Positions 13,521 through 26,000 of a stretch of 64,000 nt of DNA are shown here, piece after piece (the first letter of the stretch is position 1; the number at the start of each line of letters is the position of its first letter). The DNA is from Chiridota heheva (lineage: Eukaryota > Echinodermata > Holothuroidea > Apodida > Chiridotidae), in assembly GCA_020152595.1 (NCBI GenBank), contig JAIGNY010001269.1, positions 1,417,501 through 1,481,500 of the forward strand. Reading direction: 5' to 3'. The notes below the pieces were generated by a model. That model was not told the DNA's origin. It did not search any database and saw only the letters and a list, made by a program, of their open reading frames with translations. Both the position numbers and the translations under genes were made by a program.

Positions 13521-14686
13521 TATGATCATTACTTTAAATTATGCTATAACTTTGCTGGTGTAGATCCAAATTCCATTGTTGTACATATTGTTTTGAGGTA
13601 CCTGGGCTTCAAAAAATATAATTTAGGAATGATCATCCTGAATATATAAACATTACTGGGACTTGGGGGCAAGAATATGTAACTGGAGGCAATTCCCTCT
13701 CCACCCCCCCCCCTCCCTCTTCTTCCCCCTCCTTCGCGCCTCTGGATACGTCACTGACGACTATAGTTAACTGTATCAGTTAAGATACAATTTTGAAGAA
13801 AAAAATGTTTAGTTTGTTTGAACGGCTGGAAATAGAAGTCAGAAACAACAGTTTGGGAAAGTTCAGTGGTATCAATGAAATATAACAGTATAGCGTAGGA
13901 ACGGGGGAGGGACCAATGGGATAAGCTAATACAGATTTCAAACTCTTTATATTTGGAAAGAAATAGCTTCGAGCAAAAACCTGTCCAAATGAGTGTTCCA
14001 GAAAAAATAATTTTCAAATGTTGAGTTTCAGAAAGAAAAAAAAACGTCTTCTCAAATCATTCACGTTTTCAAAAAAATGTCGTTCAAATTTTGCCCCCTG
14101 TGCAAAGTCAATGAGATTTGAAAATAAAATTTCGTTCTCAAATCGTACACGTTTTCAAAAATATTTTCTCAAATCACACCGTTTAAAAAAATACTGTCTC
14201 TCAAATCTTACCTATTTTCAAAACGTTGGTCTCAAAATGACAAGTTTCAGATCAGGGAGTTGGCATTATACCAACTTCCTGTTCAGAACAAACTGTTTCT
14301 TAAATGTCATAAGCACAAATTCTCTTCTCAAAGTGAAGGTTAAAAAAACCCATAATAGTTATAAAAACAGTCATCCGGGAAAATCAATATCACATGGACA
14401 GATATGTTGATGGTTATGTCATCGTATGCGCATTTTTTTCTTCCGCTAGGCAATGAACTGTAAAAAAAAAAGAATTTCAAATTATTCATTACTTTTCTGT
14501 CCAAATTCTAGAAGGAAAAAAAAATATTCCTCCTCCTTTTCTCTCACGCCAGTACAACACACTCTGACCAGGGAGCAATTATAGCTCCCTGCTCTGACTA
14601 TAAGAGCTACTGAATATCTTCTTACTCTGACCATGTACCAGGGAACTGCTAGTTCGAAATGTGTCATATTTAATCCGTCAACAGCA
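13521..14686. other. Intergenic; weak CTCAAATC...GTTTTCAAAA repeats
   Basis: 14040-14235 has about five loose units of CTCAAATC plus CGTTTTCAAAA. No gene is recognised; the frame 14018-14410 is low-complexity. Confidence 0.4.
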
Positions 14687-15433
14687 CAAAAATACGGAAC
14701 TCCTTATCGGTGTTAAGTAAATTTTGTTCCCCCCCCTGTAAATTTTGGCCCCCGGCCCTTATTTCCTAGGAAATTTGGGCCCTCAGACAATAAGGTCATA
14801 GCCATTCAGTAAATTTGATCCCCCATCATAGTAAAACAGTCTGCGCTCATCAATACAGGATGCAATTTCACAGGCTACAACTTTGATGACCGACGTTGAT
14901 GCGGTGTTTTGAAAACAAACAAAAACAGATTTTAAAAACTTCAGTTTGATTTGTCCACATTTGCTCGAGGTGAGAAAAACGAAGAAAGCTATATGAAAGT
15001 TGTGTCAGTATTGTCATACCTTAAAAATCCAGATTTGATCTTGTAAGAGTTTGCTTAATAAAGCAGCATGGGTTATCAGGTTATATTGTCATTATTACCA
15101 AGTCTTTGCTGCTGACCTCTTTGCGTAAGGGTGATGCCGAATTTTATCTATGGATTCATTTCAGTGAGAAAAAACAAAACAAAACAAAACAGTACATTGT
15201 TTGTGGTCAAATTCTACGAGTACAGCGGCGCTGTATTCCGTACATAAACATGACTATCTTGTTTTAGCTTATCACTTCAGTACACAAAAATTAATTGAAG
15301 GGACCGTACAGACACACCAGTAAATTGCCTAGTAAAATCTGTCTGGAGGACCATATTCACTAGACATTCCTTAGAAAATTAAGGACCGGGGCCCAAATTT
15401 ACAGGAGGCAAAATTTACTATCACACCGGTCTT
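14687..15433. mobile_element. TIR element (CGGTGT...AGTAAATTTTG ends), copy 1
   Basis: Left end CGGTGTTAAGTAAATTTTG, right end CAAAATTTACTATCACACCG. The roughly 80-bp terminal inverted repeats also share ATTTCCTAGGAAATTTGGGC-type blocks. The internal part (TTTGATGACCGACG, TCTTTGCTGCTGACCTCTTT) is shared with copy 2. Non-coding. Confidence 0.7.
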
Positions 15434-15574
15434 GTCTACAGCCCTCGGTATCAAGGAAGCATGTCGAATAAGTAACACGGCTGAAATGAATAAGTAACGC
15501 GGCTGGCTGAATTAAATAAGTGAATCCCCTCCCTGTTTCTTTTTCGTTACTCTTTCATTTGGTGCACTTATTGT

Positions 15575-16808
15575 TGCCGGTGTAAAATTAAATTTTGCCC
15601 CCCAGTAAATTTTGGCCCCTCGGCCCCAATTTCCCAGGAAATTCTCCCCCCCCCCCAAACAATTAAGCTGTAGCCATCCAGTAAATTTGGTCCCCCTTCA
15701 TAGTAAAAACGGTCCGCTAGGAAATTTGGGCCCCCGGTCCTTCTTTCCTAAACAATTTGGTCCCCCAGACCATAAAGCCGTAGCCATCCAGTAAGTTTGG
15801 TCCTCCATCATAAAAAAAACAAAAAAAAAACAGTCCGCGCTTATCAATACAAAACGTAATTTCATAGACTACAACTTTGATGACCGACGATGATGTAAGG
15901 ACTGCTCGAGGTGGGAAAAACGAAGAAAGTTATATGAGAGTTGTGTCAGTATTGTCAAGCCTTAAGAATCCAGATTTGATCTCATGCGAGTTTGCTTAAT
16001 TACGCAGCATGGAATATCAGGTTATCTTGTGATTAGTATCCAGTCTTTGCTGCTGACCTCTTTGCGTAAGGGTGTTGCCGAATTTTATCTATGGATTACT
16101 TTCTGTGAGAAAACAAAACTAAAAGTGCATTGTTTATGGTCAAATTCTACAAGTACAGCGGCGCTGTATTCCGTACATAAACATGACTAATTTCGGTTTT
16201 AGTTTATCACTTTAGTACACAATATTAATTGTCTGTTTCTTTGTACATGATCCTTCCTTGCGGGAACTCGGCAAAGTGAAAACAATACATTGACTCCTAT
16301 ATGGAGCATAGACGCCAAGCTATAAACTGCATAGCAGATGCCAGTCTCGTGCGACCGGGAGAGATCATGACCTGACACCAGGTTTTCACCCTACTCTTTT
16401 CGAAAAGTGTTCAGAGAAGCAGGTACTTGTGTGACTTTCCTACCATCGGGACCGACAGCTTAACGTCCCCTTCGAAGGACGGCAAGCACAATTTAACCAT
16501 TGCCACTTTTCTCAACAGCTGAATGAGGAGCAGGAGCTGCAAACGACGTACTTCCGCTTTGATGATCGGCGTATCAGTCTGCAAAGTTGTGGAAAAACTT
16601 GTCCAAGGTTTGAACCGGGTACCTCCAGCATCTCAGTCGTGTGCCCTACCAACTGAGCTACCCGACTCCTAATTAATTGCAGACACAGCCTAAATTACCT
16701 AGTAAAATTAGTCTGGGGGGACCAAATTCACTAGACATTCCTTAGGAAATAGGGACCGGGGGGGGGGGTGGAAACCAAATTTACGGGGACAAAAATTACT
16801 ATAACACT
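15575..16808. mobile_element. TIR element, copy 2, interrupted by a SINE
   Basis: Same ends and interior as copy 1 (CCGGTGTAAAATTAAATTTTG; right end AATTACTATAACACTGG), with extra duplication of the left end. A 440-bp SINE interrupts it at 16232-16671. Confidence 0.7.
16232..16671 (-). mobile_element. tRNA-headed SINE nested in a TIR element
   Basis: On the minus strand it starts with GTCGGGTAGCTCAGTTGGTA (A box) and CCCGGTTCAAACC (B box), then a non-tRNA body with GGGGACGTTAAGCTGTCGGT. It is flanked by ATTAATTG at 16224-16231 and 16672-16679. The body is shared with 29225-29520. Confidence 0.8.
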
Positions 16809-16904
16809 GGTACAAACGATGTGTCTAACGCCAAGTCGAATAAGTAATAACTAACAATTTTCAGCCGGTCCCTGCCTCGCAGTACTGCACAGGGAAACAC
16901 GAAC

Positions 16905-16964
16905 ACAATTTCCGGTAAAGGGTAAAGGTCAACATCCAGAGTGTCCAACAATATGGCGACGTAC
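16905..16964 (+). promoter_or_regulatory. TM9SF1 start region with TISU/YY1-like initiator context
   Basis: The sequence around the ATG, CAATATGGCGAC, differs by little from the TISU consensus (SAASATGGCGGC), which overlaps a YY1 site and marks short-5'UTR housekeeping genes. A TTTCCGG ETS-like core lies about 40 bp upstream (about 16909-16915). No TATA box is evident. The motifs are seen; promoter function is inferred. Confidence 0.4.
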
Positions 16965-17042
16965 ACGAAGGTTGTTTTCGTGGCATTTTATCTCATTTTA
17001 TCCTCAAAAGCTGACGAAACTCATTATAAGGAGGGTGATAAG
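16953..17042 (+). CDS. TM9SF1: TM9SF1 coding exon 1 (start codon, signal peptide)
   Basis: Thirty codons starting [15 protein letters not shown] and ending YKEGDK, then a GTTCGAGT donor (weak at +3, but with G at +5). A hydrophobic core, [10 protein letters not shown], behind a single lysine gives a signal peptide with likely cleavage after SSKA. The first mature residues match the YK-GD block of TM9SF1. A at -3 and G at +4 make a strong start context. The exon ends in phase 0, and joining it to exon 2 restores [11 protein letters not shown], with nothing missing relative to the family. Confidence 0.9.
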
Positions 17043-20000
17043 GTTCGAGTATATTATATTATTCATGCTTCTATTAATTTTAACTCTTTTTTGATGTATT
17101 TTTGTATTTACTGATGTCATGAACAAACTAGCAACCGTATTCTAATGATGTGTAGGCCTAGGCCTACCGATACAGACTGACAGTGAGTGACAGACTAGGC
17201 CCTAGCTAGAAGCGCAACCTTGGGAATGCCGGTTAGGACATCATTTTTACTAGGCCTAGTATCTTAGGCCCAAAATTCAACCACTTAAGGCACAAGTTTG
17301 TAATTTTTTTGTTTCTCTAAAATGAAAACAATATATTGACCAACGTTAATAATCAACTAGGCTTTATTTAAATAATTGACCGATCGGGACACAGGTGTTC
17401 CTAACTTTATGGCAACCTATATGCTTACACTATATATATATATAAAGAAAGATAGGACTCTTTCTAACGCGACTATCGAACCGTATAAAAAAAATTCCTT
17501 TTTTTTGACCACTCGCGAATCTTATTTAGACTTTTTTACTCTACTCACATTTGCTGGAGACTCCCTTCTTCGTGTATAAGCTACGGTATTTGTTAGTTTT
17601 TCTCCGATTAGATGTACAAACGATAAATTTTCTACCAAATTGCCGTCAAGACAATCTATCCATCTAACAATTTGCTGCAAACTATAAGAAACGTTGCGAT
17701 GACGTAATTGCAGCGCTGCTTCTTCATGACGTCATTGCAACGGTTCTTATAGTTTGCAGCAAATTGTTAGACGGATAGATTGTCTTGACGGTAATTTGGT
17801 AGAAAATTTATCGTTGGTACATCTAATCGGAGTAAAACTAACAAATACCGTAGCTTATACACGAAGAAGGGAGTCTCCAGCAAATGTGAGTAGAGTAAAA
17901 AAGTTTAATTAAGATTCGCGAGTGGTCAAAAAAAAAGGATTTTTTTTGTACGGTTCGATAGTCGCGTTAGAAAGAGTCCTATCTTTCTTTATATATATAT
18001 AGTGTAAGCATATAGGTTGTCATAACGTTAGGAACACCTGTGGATCGGGATATGTAGCTGTGTGGTGTCGCTTTGTCAAAATTTTAGTAAAAATAAATGT
18101 TTTGGTCATTTTGAATGTTCCGTTACTGATATAGACAGGAATTTCCTCCATTGGTGCTAATCTAGTTGTTATACACATCCCTCAGTATGGGTTGACATTG
18201 GGATTGAGGGTTGTAAATGAGGTGCATTTCCTATTTTTTCGAAAATTCACACAGAAAATTGATGATTAAGAAATAACTTACTTTTTGGATATTCTTATAT
18301 CAATTAGTCTAAATAATCCACTTTTCCATAAAACTTTTCCAAAATCTTTACCTATTTATCACCACAACAGGAAAAAGTAGAGATTCATATTTTGATCGCC
18401 ATTTTCTTAGTCACCGCACATTCTTGATTAATTTTTCAATGGCAGCAAATAAGTTTTAGAATGTTCCACTAAACTGCCAGTTGATTTTTTGCTGACAACT
18501 TTTTTTTGTTCTTAATAGTTTGGGTAAAAAAAAAACTGTGTGCGAAAACAAATAAATAAAACATCAATAAATGTTTAGATTATATAATTGTACTTTATAA
18601 GTATTATATTGATTTTTTCCTCAAATAATCTAAAATATATAATCCCCGCTAAAATGTTTTAGCCCTGATGGCAGTGTTTTGAACTTTGAACATACTTTGA
18701 AGAGCTCGTCAGACAGATTTTTACGGAAGGAAAATTAGTTCAAAATACTTTGATAAAAGTAACTAAAATCACCTTAAAAATAGTTTTTTAAGACATGGAC
18801 GGGCTTCAAGCATCGATTCTAATCATTGTGGGTAAAAATAAAGGTAAAACGGTTTCGTTTTTACAAAGATCTTAAAACTGAGATTTTTTGATACTTTTAA
18901 CACCTCACTTTAAACAGTACAAGAAGGAGGGTATAGGATTTTGTAGTACCTTTGTACAGTCATCACCAACAGCAGCCATACTGACATGGCTGGCATTAGT
19001 TCAACGGTACTACGGGGTATACTTGTGCTAAACATACCTTATTACCCAGCAGGTGTACCAGTAAAAGTTACGTAAAATGCCCAATCGCTGGTATTGATTG
19101 AAATAAACTTCAATATATTGTTATTCTAAACTGCACAATTACATATTTTTATGAGGCAATTGGTAATCGTAAAAATTTTGTCTGACTTTGCTAAGGTGGA
19201 TAACATTGGGGGTGGATGAAACTTGGGAGTGGTAACGGTGGCTGAAATTTGGGTCACTCACCAATACAAGTTCTCATACTTTAAATTGCAGATCTCTAGT
19301 TTCTCAATTAGGGTATAAGGTCACACAATGCATACTGTATGTGTACTATGTAGCACTGTTTCATACACTAAATCAAAAGCCAATAGGATTCAACACGTAT
19401 TTAAAAAAAGTTCTCTTAACTTGAAATTTTAGGGCAACGTATATTTCAATATCAAAAATCAACCACAAATACACTGAAAATTTACACACGCTTAAGAATG
19501 TTTCCAGTTGGCCTAACATTAGGCCAAGGCCTTTAGTTGTGAAATCTGGATGGCAGTTATCCTAACATTAGGCCTAGGCCTTTAGTTGTGAAATCTGGAT
19601 AAAAATATCCATGATAAAAGGTCAAAATTTGAACGCAAAAAATAAGAATGACAACAATTTTTTGCCATTTATTAAAATTTTTAAAAGGTTCTAAAAAATG
19701 CTTGTAAAGCCAATGCATGAACTAGCGCATGCACAAGTAAGAGGGTTGCATCACATTTGGAATATCATATGCCTGCTGCATAAGCACTAGCCAGATAAAT
19801 ATTTGACCGTATTATACGCTATAGTCATTACATGACTGCGAATACTCGGTTAGGCATCATCCTATGCATTTAACCATGGAAACTGCTACATTGACTCATC
19901 AAGGTCTCGTCATGGAATATTCACGATGCACTCCAGTTCTGCGAACATTTAAAAAAATATTTGTACTGTTTTTCCTCATCCATTTTAACCTGAAAAAGTT

Positions 20001-23000
20001 AATAAACGTAACTATAAAACCTTCTAGCATGTACCCCTGGGTCTGAAAATTTTGGACACATATAAATTCAATACTTATGAACTAAAACCCGTAAAAAGAA
20101 GAAATTTTCACCTACCTCGGTTGCTACCTTTTCACAACTGCGTGCGCCAAATGAGTGTACCTAATTATTTTATATTCTATCGAACACTAGCTAGCCATGC
20201 CAGGGTAGCGTAAAAGTTGAATGCGGGCGTGCAAAATAAATTGTGCGTTTAAAACAAGTGCACACATCCATGGACTATACTGATTGAAGAGAGTATTAGT
20301 AATCATGGCGTATTGGAAGTATTTAAGACATCTGATTAAATGAAAGTATGTATTCATTTGTATTTTGTCAAATGCATCATAAGCAACTGAGGTGGAAGCT
20401 CTTTGCAATCAAGATAATGAACAGATGAATGGAGAGGATGCTTTCATACAACTGCATCTTAACCAGAAGTGTCACAAGTTTAACTAAAGCCTATCAAAGT
20501 TACCTCAACTAAATTTAAGCCTACTGTCAGATTTTTTTTCTCAATTAAAATTGTACTGAAAATTATTATGAGATGTACTGAAAACTAATTACCTTCCCAG
20601 AGTTTCCCTCGCTCCCCACAACTCAATTGCTAAGTTCTTCCAGGAAAATCCTCCAGATGAAATGATCTCCTTCCTTCATCATGCCCACCTCTACAACCAT
20701 ATTTAATTCTCCTCTTCCACCCCCTCTCTCTACTTTGTTTTTGTGTCCATGCTTGACCTTTTGTTCTTGAATTTCTCTCATTCTCTTCCTGTTTCCTTTC
20801 CTTCCTACCTCTAGAATGATCTGACCTCTCAGGCACAATTTGACCTTCGTTGTCGTGGTGCCGTTAAGCCCTCATCAAACAAACAAACCTATAACAGTTA
20901 CCTCAACTAAATTTAAGCCTACTGTCATATTTTTTTTCTAAATTAAAATTGTACTGAAAATTATTATGAGTTGTACCGAAAACTAATTACAGATGCACAA
21001 TACAGGATTTTCCCTTAGTTCAATGTTGTTTACTATTAATCTTCTACAAGATACACTACCACTTCTCCCCTCTCAATCACAGCTTTCTGACCTTTTGTTC
21101 TTGAATTTCTCTCATTCTCCCCCTGTTTCCTTTCCTTCCTACCTCTAGAATGATCTGACCTCTCAGGCACAATTTGACCCCTTGTTGTCGTAGTGCCGTT
21201 AAGCCCGCATCAAACAAATAAACAAACTACCACTTCGTTAACATCAACTTTCCTTCTTATCATACCTGCCTCTTAATACATCTCACGCCATGATCACCAG
21301 CTAAAGTACCAGATCCCTACTCGCATCAACGGAAGCATAACCCTTTTACCCACACTCCATCCATATTTGGAACAATTTACCACCAGCTGTTGTTCTACCA
21401 ACCACTGCAGCCTTTAAAGAAGCAGCTCTACTGATCATCAGAGTCATGCTTCCTCCTCCAGGCAGCAAGTTCCTCTAATTCAGCTACAGTTCCATGTATA
21501 AAGTGCACCCTCGGTTCTTGATGTCGGTTATCGTTGATGTCGTCAGTGTTTTTAAAATTATATTGTCACCAGTTCCACCCCTATTTTCCTTCACCTTGCA
21601 CCTTTATGGCTGTGATGCCACACCTGCACGTTTCATCCTTTCATCCTAGTTTAGCTTCAATGTTGTTCGTTTTGGCATCAAAGGAGAGCTCAAATTTAAT
21701 TTCAACATTGAAAAGGGGTAGAGGGGAACTTAGTTTAGCTCATCAAGATTACTTCATTTAGTATCATGGGTTTCATTCTGGTACATTTGCATGTGAAAAA
21801 GGCAAGGGGCAAAACTTACTGTAAGAAGAGGGTACTTTTAATGCTGTCACTTGAGTCCTAGCATGGTGTTAAAACTCAGATATGTATGTACCTGAAAGTG
21901 AAGAAGCACAAAAATGAAAAATAACAGTTCGATGATGTTGAAACAGACACTTTTCATAGCATTCAAAGATTTTTGAGTATCACAACCATTATTTTTATTA
22001 GCAAAGGTGAAAATAATGCTTTAAATTAATATCCAAAAAGGGCACTTCTTGTTCCCTTGCCCTTGTAAAATATAGGGCAATTCTTGCTTCCATTGTTCCC
22101 ATGAGGTGAAGGGTATGGGCTCGCTTCAGGCTCTGTTGCCCCATGGTTCAGTGTTGTTTTTGGTGATGATGTCATGCATATTAATGAGTAGGTGTGGCTT
22201 AATGTTAATATTTTGAAATGCTAATATTTTTACAACCTATGTCTGCTTTGTTTCATATTGAGTGTAATTATGCTGTTAGCTAGTGTGTACATGTTCATTG
22301 TATCAAAATGTTGAATTTCATTAATATGCATAGTGGGCGGGGCTTAACATGATCTGTTAAAAAGAGATTGTAAGCATGGTATCTCAAGAACAGTAAACTG
22401 GATTCATGTCATATTTGGTACACATATAGCCCATGGTCTGTAGATGTACCCTATTGTTTTTGGTGGTGATATCATGCATATTAATGAATAGGCAGGCTTA
22501 ATATAAAAAAAATCTTGAAATGCTCTTATTTTGACAATCACATGTTTGTTTTGTTTCATATTCAGTATAATTATGTTGTTAGCTAGTGTGTATGTGTTCA
22601 TTGTATACAAATAATGAAATGTTTTGATATGCGTAGTAGGTGGAGCTCAATAAAGGGATTTCATCATGTGACTCTTAACTCATCTGGAAGCCATTTTGCC
22701 GGGAAAGCGTTTTTGCGTTCCACGCGTCTTCACACAGCTTAGTCATATCACACGTACAACAAACATACTGCCTGCTAACCTACGTACTAGTTCAGCTAAT
22801 TTTATTGTTTTTGTTGCGGCGGCGATTTTACTTCATATTTTCTTAACGTTTTATATATTCACCTGGTATACGAAGAGTAACTTTTACGTGAACACCATCT
22901 GATTGGTTGTTATATGCAGACAAAGCCTATATACCTGGCATGAAGTGCTCATTGCAAATTCTATACAGAAGGTTGAAAGACGTGTCGTAGGCCTACAGCA

Positions 23001-26000
23001 GAAACTCACTTCGAACGTTGATCAGGATCAGATGGAAATCAAGAAAATGTCTTTTTATTCCCCAGCACACGTCTATTAGTGCAACCAACGGCACAGCAAG
23101 ATTCCGGCATAATTATCTCACAAATATTATCTCATATAACAACATGCAAGTGTTTGTAAGTTTAAATAAGTGTACAACAGACGATCGTTCTCGCTCGACA
23201 AAATGGTGATGTAAACAAAGTCACATGACCTCATGACGTCAGCTGAAACACCCTAATATGGTTTTGCTAAAAAAACCTTGTAAACATGGTGTCTTAAAAA
23301 GGGTCAAACTGGATTCACATCATGTGCGGTACACAGGTAACCCATGGTCTGTAGAAGTGCCCTATTGTTTTTGGTGGTGATGTCATGCACGCTAATTAGT
23401 AAGCGGGGCGTAATGTGAAAATCTTGAAATGCATATATATTAACAATCACATGTCTGTTTTGTTTCATATTTTGTAGAATTATGATTTTAGCTAGTTTGT
23501 ACATGTTCACTGATAAAAACATTGAATTTCATTATCTCTTACTCTACCACGCGGAGATATTATAGCCGTTACGGGTGCCCGGTCTTTGACTCTGCCTCCC
23601 AGTTGCCTTTGAAAAAAGTGCTGGTAGAGTAAGGATTAATCAGCCTGCGACAATGGTGCCAACTGAAAAATATGCAGCATGGTCCTGGTGGGCGGCCCAG
23701 CAGGTCACTGAAGTGGAACAAGCTCGACTTTGCTGCTGCTGCTCGGAAGACAGGGGACTCTTTAATAATCAGCCAGTGCTAAACCCTTACTCTACCAGGC
23801 GGTGATATTATTGCCGTTTTGGGTGCCCCGTCTTTGACTCTGCCTCCCAGGAGCATTTTCAAAAAAAGTGCTGGTAGAGTAAGGGTTAATATTTATAGTG
23901 GACAGGGCTTAATATGCATTAGAAATGGCTTTGCTTAAAACCAGGAACACTTAGACCGGTGTAATAGTAAATTTTTTCCCCCATAAATTTGGGTCCCCCG
24001 GACTTTATTTTTTAAGGAATGTCTAGTGAAGTTGGTCCCCTCCGGACTGATTTTACTAGGTAATTTACTGATGTGTCTGTACGGTTCCTTCAATTAATTT
24101 TGTGTACTGAAGTGATAAGCTAAAAAGTAATAAGAGGTGATAAGCTAGTACACTAAAGAAGAAAAAGGCCTGTTTTATGCAAAACGGCAGTGAGATTTAG
24201 TGTGAAGGGATAAGAAAGGCTTTTCCCTAGGAAATAAGGGCCGGGGGCCCAAATTTACTGGGGGGAGGGGGTGGGCAAAATTTACTTTTACACAAAGAGC
24301 AGGGCCAGTCAAAGTAAAAGTTATCTTTTTCTCTATTTCCTAAAACCACAAAACTGTGATCTGGCACAAGCTGTTCAATGAACCATGTGTTTGATTTCCA
24401 CCCAACACAAAAGAGTTTTTATTAAGGCAGCAGCATCTCCCAAGGAGTATGAAATGTCCTTCAAAGCAAAGTTAATCTTGTGGAATGATATGAAGTCTGA
24501 AATTTGCCAACAAGTTTTTAAGCAGTGTCTGATTTTGCTGAAAGTGCTTGTAAACACAATATCTCAAATCATGCTTTGCAATGACAACAGTAAAATACAA
24601 AATCAATCAGCATGAAAAAGGGATGGGAACCACAAAACCATTTGGTTCTGGTTTAATCTGGCAAAAAAAGATAGGACAATGGGTTGAAAAGGAAATGTTG
24701 TTCAAGAACTGGTGTACTTTTGTCCTATGTATATGTACATTATTCATGTAACTGTTTGTCTGTTTTTCCACTTTCTTCAGAATATGATACAATGGCAGAA
24801 TTGCAAAAAGTGGTTTAAATTGATATAGTCTTTGATCTCTCATTTGTCGTGAAGCTCATATTTTCTAAATCAGGCATTTTTAGCTTGACTATTCAAAGAA
24901 TAGTAGAAGAGCTATTCTACTATTCAAAGAATAGTAGAAGAGCTATTCTACTATTCAAAGAATAGTAGAAGAGCTATTCTACTATTCAAAGAATAGTAGA
25001 AGAGCTATTCTACTATTCAAAGAATAGTAGAAGAGCTATTCTACTACCCCTGGCGCCCGGTTAGAGTTTTGTTTTGGTTAAAGTTTTCATAACTTAAATT
25101 ATGAATGGTGTACATTTATGTGCCTTGGCATAGGGGTAGAGGACATGGGTACTGATCAAATGAGCATGATTTGGGTGTTGTGTGTGCATACTAATTAGCT
25201 TATTTCCATAACAATGAAAATATTTGTCAGGTTAAAAGTTTTGGTTAAAGTTTTTGTTAAACTTTTCATAATTTATGAATGGTGTACATTCATGTGACTT
25301 GGCATAGGGATAGAGGACATGGGTTCTGTTCAAATGAGCATGATTAGGGGTTGTGTGTGCATTTTAATTAGCTTATTTGCATAACAATGCAAATATTTTT
25401 CAGGCTAAAGCTTTTGGTTAAAGTTTTTATAACTTAAGTTATGAATGGTGTACATTCATGTAACTTGGCATAGGGGTACTGTTCAAATGAGCATAATTAG
25501 GAGTTGTGTGTGCATACTAATTAATTTATTTGCATAATAATTGAAATATTTGTATCTATGATATCTCTTAAATTAAAGTGGATGTGGGGATTTTGTTTTC
25601 ACAAATGATTATATATGTGAAGAGCATTGTCTACACTTAATGTTGAGGTGAAGTGTGCATATTAATTATGTTATTTGTATAACAATAGACTTTCGTATAA
25701 AATGTTTAACATGAGCGAAGAACTTAAGTTATAAATGGTACATATTCATGTAACTTGGCACAGGGTAGAGGACAAGGGTACTGTTCAAATAAGCATGATT
25801 GGAGGTAATGTGAGTGCATACTAATTAGCTTATTTGCCTAACAGAAATATTTGTATCTATGATATGTCTTAAATTAAAGTGGGGGTGGGATTTATTTTAC
25901 ACAAATTATATATGTGAAGAGCATTGTCTATGGTGAGGTGTAATGTGCTTATTAATTAGGTTATTTGCATAACAGACTTGCATACAAAATAATTAACCTG

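Noticed and set aside
14687..16808. An LTR retrotransposon with two related flanking blocks
   Set aside because: The matching ends are inverted, not direct, and no gag/pol sequence is present; two TIR elements explain the layout.
24886..25041. CRISPR array
   Set aside because: The units are directly adjacent with no unique spacers, and the DNA is clearly animal.
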